A stretch of DNA of 64,000 nt from Leifsonia sp. fls2-241-R2A-40a (GTDB lineage Bacteria > Actinomycetota > Actinomycetes > Actinomycetales > Microbacteriaceae). Every line of letters begins with the position of its first letter. Position 1 is the stretch's first letter. Position numbers and translations under genes: made by a program. The stretch is taken from the NCBI RefSeq assembly GCF_030209575.1, contig NZ_JARVRS010000001.1:1984001-2048000 (forward strand). Direction: 5' to 3'. Below, piece by piece: positions 61,194 to 64,000 of the stretch. The notes below the pieces were generated by a model. The model worked only from the letters and a program-made list of their open reading frames with translations, was not told the DNA's origin and did no database searches.

Positions 61194-63298
61194 CCGTGCG
61201 ATTCGGAGCGAGCTACTATCACGAGTACCAGCCGTACGAACGGCTGGAAGCCGACCTCGACCTCATGGTCGAAGCCGGGTTCACCACCATCCGCGTCGGC
61301 GAGTCCACGTGGGCGTCGTACGAACCGGCCGACGGCGAGATCTCCTTCGCCGCGCTGGAGCGGGTGGTCGACGCCGCTCACCAGCGAGGCCTTGAGGTAA
61401 TCGTCGGGACGCCGACGTACGCCATCCCGCCGTGGCTCTTCCGTGCCCATCCCGAGGTGATGGCCGTCCTCGCCGATGGGCGCCCTGTCGCGTACGGCGG
61501 CCGGCAGAACGTCGACTTCACCCATCCGACGTTCCGCCGATACGCCGAGCGGATCATCCGCGCGATGGGCGACGCCTTCGGCAACCGCCCCGGCGTGATC
61601 GGCTTCCAGGTGGACAACGAGATCGGTGTGTATCGTCTGGCCGGTGACGCCGTTATGGAACGGTTCCGCCAGCACGTCCTCGAACACGTCGGCGACGTCG
61701 ACAGCATCAACGCGAAGTGGGGCCTCACCTACTGGAGTCAGCGGCTGAGCAGCATCGATGAGCTCTGGGGCCCCGAGGGGAACACCAACCCGGGGTACGC
61801 CCTCGAGTGGATGCGGTTCCAGGCTGCACTCACAGTGGAGTTCCTCGGCTGGCAGCGGGACATCCTGCGTGAGCATGTCGCCGACGACCGGTTCATCTTC
61901 CACGACACCGTGGGCGGCGACAGCCTGGGGAGCACGGCGCTCCGCCCGATCGCTGAGGCGCTCGACCATACGGCCGTCAACGTCTACCTTCCGATGCAGC
62001 GGGCTCTCGAGCGGCCGCAGGCGCCCGACGCGGCTACCACCGGTCTTGCACCCTTCTGGCTGCTCGACGCCGGACCCTCCGTGCCGGAGTGGAAGGCCGA
62101 CCTCGCGTACAGCCTGCGCGGACCGCGCGGGTCGTCGTTCGCCATCACCGAGGCGCAGGCGGGATCGATCGGAGCACAGGCGACCCACGTGCCGCCCTTC
62201 CCCGGCCAGCTGCGTCAGCTCGCCCACCTGTTCGCCTCTCGAGGCGCCGACCTCCTCGCCTACTGGCACTGGCACACCCTCCATTACGGAGCGGAGACAT
62301 ACTGGGGTGGGGTCATCGGCCACGACCTCGAGCCGGGAAGGATCTACCGGGAGGTCGCAGAACTGGGTCAAGAGCTCCGGAAGCTCGCTCCCGCGTTGGA
62401 GGGCGCTGTCCCCGACGCGGACGTCGCTCTGCTCTATTCACGCGACTCGCTGCAGGCGCTCGAGTTCGATCCCATGCTGCTCGTGCCGGGGACGGCGCAG
62501 CCGGACGTTCACAGCTACCATCGAGTGTTCATGCGGATGTACGACGCTGCGGTGGACGAGGGGGTTCAGGTCCGGGTCGTCCACCCCGACTCCGACTGGA
62601 GGGGCGAGAAGGTCCTCCTGGTACCGGCGCTCTATGTCGCGGACGACGTCCTCCTGCAGCGTCTCATCGAGCACGCCGAGAACGGCGCCCACGTGGTCCT
62701 GACGTTCCGTTCCGGCTACACCGACGAATGGGTGCGAGCCCGCTGGGCCACTGCGCCCGGAGCGCTTCGACCGGCCGTCGGGGCGTCGTATCAGGAGTCG
62801 TCGACGCTGATCGGGACCCGTCGGCTGCTCGCGGCGTCCGACACTGCTGTGGGCCCGAGCCTGTCGGCGGACGCTGTCGCGGAGGGCTGGATGGACCTCC
62901 TGGTGCCCGAGGACGCCGAAGTGCTCGCCAAAGTCGACGACTCCTTCCTCGGCGGCTACGCGGCGATCACCAGCAACACGGTGGGCCGAGGTCGCATGAC
63001 CTGGCTCGGCGTGCTCCCCGATCAGGGCTCCGTGTCTGCGGTGGTGCGCTGGGCGCTCGCGGAGCGAGACGTCGAGCCTGTCGCCGACGTTTGGTCCGGC
63101 CGACCGGAGAGCGTGCACGTGACGAGCATGCGCCGCCCTGACGGGACGCGGGTCTGGTTCGTCTCGAACAATGGATGGCAGGCCGTGGAGGTCGCGCTGC
63201 CGCGGAGTGAGGCCCTCACCGACGCCGCGACCGGGGAACGCATCGCCGGGACGATCTCCCTGGACGCGTGGGGCAGCGTCGTGCTCGCCCGGGAGTAG
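61190..63298 (+). CDS. Glycoside hydrolase family 42 beta-galactosidase
   Basis: 702-residue GH42 enzyme. The N-terminal TIM barrel starts VRFGASYYHEYQPYERLEADLDLMVEAGFTTIRVGESTWASYEP. The acid/base is Glu144 in GFQVDNEIGVY and the nucleophile Glu321 in AITEAQAGSIG. A trimerisation (class-I-amidotransferase-like) domain (LLVPALYVADDVLLQRLIEHAENGAHVVLTFRSG) and a small beta domain follow. No signal peptide. Together with GH3 it suggests a substrate with galactosyl, arabinosyl or similar beta-linked units. GTG start coupled to GH3. Confidence 0.92.
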   Translation: MTVRFGASYYHEYQPYERLEADLDLMVEAGFTTIRVGESTWASYEPADGEISFAALERVVDAAHQRGLEVIVGTPTYAIPPWLFRAHPEVMAVLADGRPVAYGGRQNVDFTHPTFRRYAERIIRAMGDAFGNRPGVIGFQVDNEIGVYRLAGDAVMERFRQHVLEHVGDVDSINAKWGLTYWSQRLSSIDELWGPEGNTNPGYALEWMRFQAALTVEFLGWQRDILREHVADDRFIFHDTVGGDSLGSTALRPIAEALDHTAVNVYLPMQRALERPQAPDAATTGLAPFWLLDAGPSVPEWKADLAYSLRGPRGSSFAITEAQAGSIGAQATHVPPFPGQLRQLAHLFASRGADLLAYWHWHTLHYGAETYWGGVIGHDLEPGRIYREVAELGQELRKLAPALEGAVPDADVALLYSRDSLQALEFDPMLLVPGTAQPDVHSYHRVFMRMYDAAVDEGVQVRVVHPDSDWRGEKVLLVPALYVADDVLLQRLIEHAENGAHVVLTFRSGYTDEWVRARWATAPGALRPAVGASYQESSTLIGTRRLLAASDTAVGPSLSADAVAEGWMDLLVPEDAEVLAKVDDSFLGGYAAITSNTVGRGRMTWLGVLPDQGSVSAVVRWALAERDVEPVADVWSGRPESVHVTSMRRPDGTRVWFVSNNGWQAVEVALPRSEALTDAATGERIAGTISLDAWGSVVLARE

Positions 63299-63307
63299 GT
63301 CCGGCGG

Positions 63308-64000
63308 CTAGCCGATCGCGAAGGTCGCGCCGAGGCCGCAGTCCACGGGGAACACCGCGCCGGTGACGGCGCGGGCCAGGGGACTCGCCAGGAAGGCGAT
63401 CACGGCGGCGACGTCGGCCGGTTCGGCGATGTAGCCGAGTGGATGGGCGTCGAGGATGTCCTGACGCGCCTGGTCCGGGTCGGCCTGCCTGTCGAGCCAT
63501 TCGTCGACGAGTTGCGTGCGCGTCCAACCGGGGGCGACTGCGTTGACGCGGACACCGCTGCGGGCGTAGTCGACGGCCAGGCTCCGGGTGAGTCCCTCGA
63601 CCGCCGCCTTGGCGGCGGCATAGGGGAACATGCCCGGAGTCGTCAGCCGGGCGTGGATGGAGGAGACGTTGACGATGGCGCCCCGCGTCCGCTGCAACGC
63701 GGGCAGGCACGCGCGTGCCGAGAGCCAGGCGGACTTCAGGTCGACAGCGAAGACCTCGTCCCATTCGTCCTCGGTCATTGCGACCGCGTCGTGATAGCTG
63801 TTGCGGCCGGCGTTGTTGACGAGCACGTCGAGCCGGCCCCAGTCTTCGAGCATGCCGTCGACGGCCGCACGCAGGTCAGCGTCCACGCGGACGTCCCCGC
63901 GGTGGAACCGGACGTCGTGCCCCTCCGTCGACCGCACTTCGGCCAGCTGCGTTCCGCGAGCCTCCGCGAGATCGATGAAACAGACCCGGTACCCGTCATC
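63308..64000 (-). CDS. SDR-family oxidoreductase, partial at right edge
   Basis: Short-chain dehydrogenase whose first residues, including the glycine-rich cofactor loop, lie beyond the window. The visible part begins DGYRVCFIDLAEARG and has LVNNAGRN, VNVSSIHARL and the catalytic Tyr-Lys in FPYAAAKAAVEGL, then RVNAVAPGWTRTQL. It is convergent with GH42 after 9 bases with no hairpin seen. Substrate unknown, probably a sugar or polyol given the context. Confidence 0.88.
   Translation of the reverse strand, partial: DDGYRVCFIDLAEARGTQLAEVRSTEGHDVRFHRGDVRVDADLRAAVDGMLEDWGRLDVLVNNAGRNSYHDAVAMTEDEWDEVFAVDLKSAWLSARACLPALQRTRGAIVNVSSIHARLTTPGMFPYAAAKAAVEGLTRSLAVDYARSGVRVNAVAPGWTRTQLVDEWLDRQADPDQARQDILDAHPLGYIAEPADVAAVIAFLASPLARAVTGAVFPVDCGLGATFAIG

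Noticed and set aside
28984-64000. Second copy of the tRNA-Phe 3' repeat marking the right end of the element
   Set aside because: Looked for the TTTTCAGTCGAA and TGGTGGCTCCGACC ends by eye and found none in this range; a computed search of the whole replicon is needed.
1-64000. CRISPR arrays, rRNA genes, insertion sequences with terminal inverted repeats
   Set aside because: No regularly spaced direct repeats, rRNA-like segments or transposase motifs (DDE, HUH Y1) were recognised anywhere in the window.

Overview
The window is about 64 kb of very GC-rich DNA with short gene gaps, long runs of genes joined by ATGA, GTGA or TGATG start/stop overlaps, frequent GTG starts, LacI regulators and sugar ABC transporters without their own ATPase. 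This suggests an actinobacterium, most likely of the Microbacteriaceae (Leifsonia/Microbacterium-like). The genus is inferred from style and cannot be fixed from the sequence.

Left part (1-10.7 kb): a minus-strand operon reads leftward from 5446: a small unknown protein, a DUF4331 protein, a DyP-type haem peroxidase, an enoyl-CoA hydratase-like protein, a sulfite-oxidase-like molybdopterin protein and a Ni/Co permease cut by the left edge. A SulP/STAS anion transporter and a peptidoglycan-binding lipoprotein lie on the plus strand. Two small unknown/membrane genes and a UGT-type glycosyltransferase follow on the minus strand.

Flavin operon (10.8-19.6 kb, minus strand, nine genes, mostly translationally coupled): an NMT1/SsuA-type ABC importer (ATPase, permease, lipoprotein), a RutA-like flavin monooxygenase, an isochorismatase-fold hydrolase (RutB-like), an NtaA/SnaA/DszA-type flavin monooxygenase, a membrane transporter fused to a complete riboflavin kinase domain, an NADPH-FMN reductase and a split-barrel flavin reductase. 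It reads as import, FMN supply, FMN reduction, oxygenation and hydrolysis of an N-heterocyclic substrate. Riboflavin or lumichrome is a specific testable candidate. This is the most novel-looking locus in the window.

Mobile segment (about 22.5-29 kb): the 3' half of a tRNA-Phe gene with its terminator sits next to visibly lower-GC DNA carrying a MobF relaxase-helicase, iteron-like repeats, a HEPN/beta-rich gene pair and unknown genes. No integrase, no type IV secretion genes and no intact tRNA-Phe are seen, so the right boundary is open. A truncated HAD hydrolase lies just outside the left junction.

Sugar-catabolic region (29-64 kb): after an MFS exporter and an IolE-like gene comes a LacI-controlled operon (32.6-42.8 kb) that contains all the enzyme types for oxidative, non-phosphorylating aldose degradation to 2-oxoglutarate (dehydrogenases, SMP-30 lactonase, enolase-superfamily aldonate dehydratase, FAH-family 2-keto-3-deoxy acid dehydratase, ketoglutaric semialdehyde dehydrogenase) plus a cytosolic clan GH-A glycosidase. 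A convergent AraC(PAS)-SBP-permease-permease operon (42.8-46.8 kb) supplies the transporter. A divergent operon (47.0-52.2 kb) encodes AP-endonuclease-2-type isomerases/epimerases, an alcohol dehydrogenase, a ThuA-like protein and an alpha/beta hydrolase. The last cluster (52.2-63.3 kb) has a Gfo/Idh oxidoreductase and isomerase divergent from an SBP, a LacI regulator, two permeases, a GH3 and a GH42 enzyme. It is marked by repeated ACTTTCGCGAAAGT-type operators. An SDR dehydrogenase is cut by the right edge.
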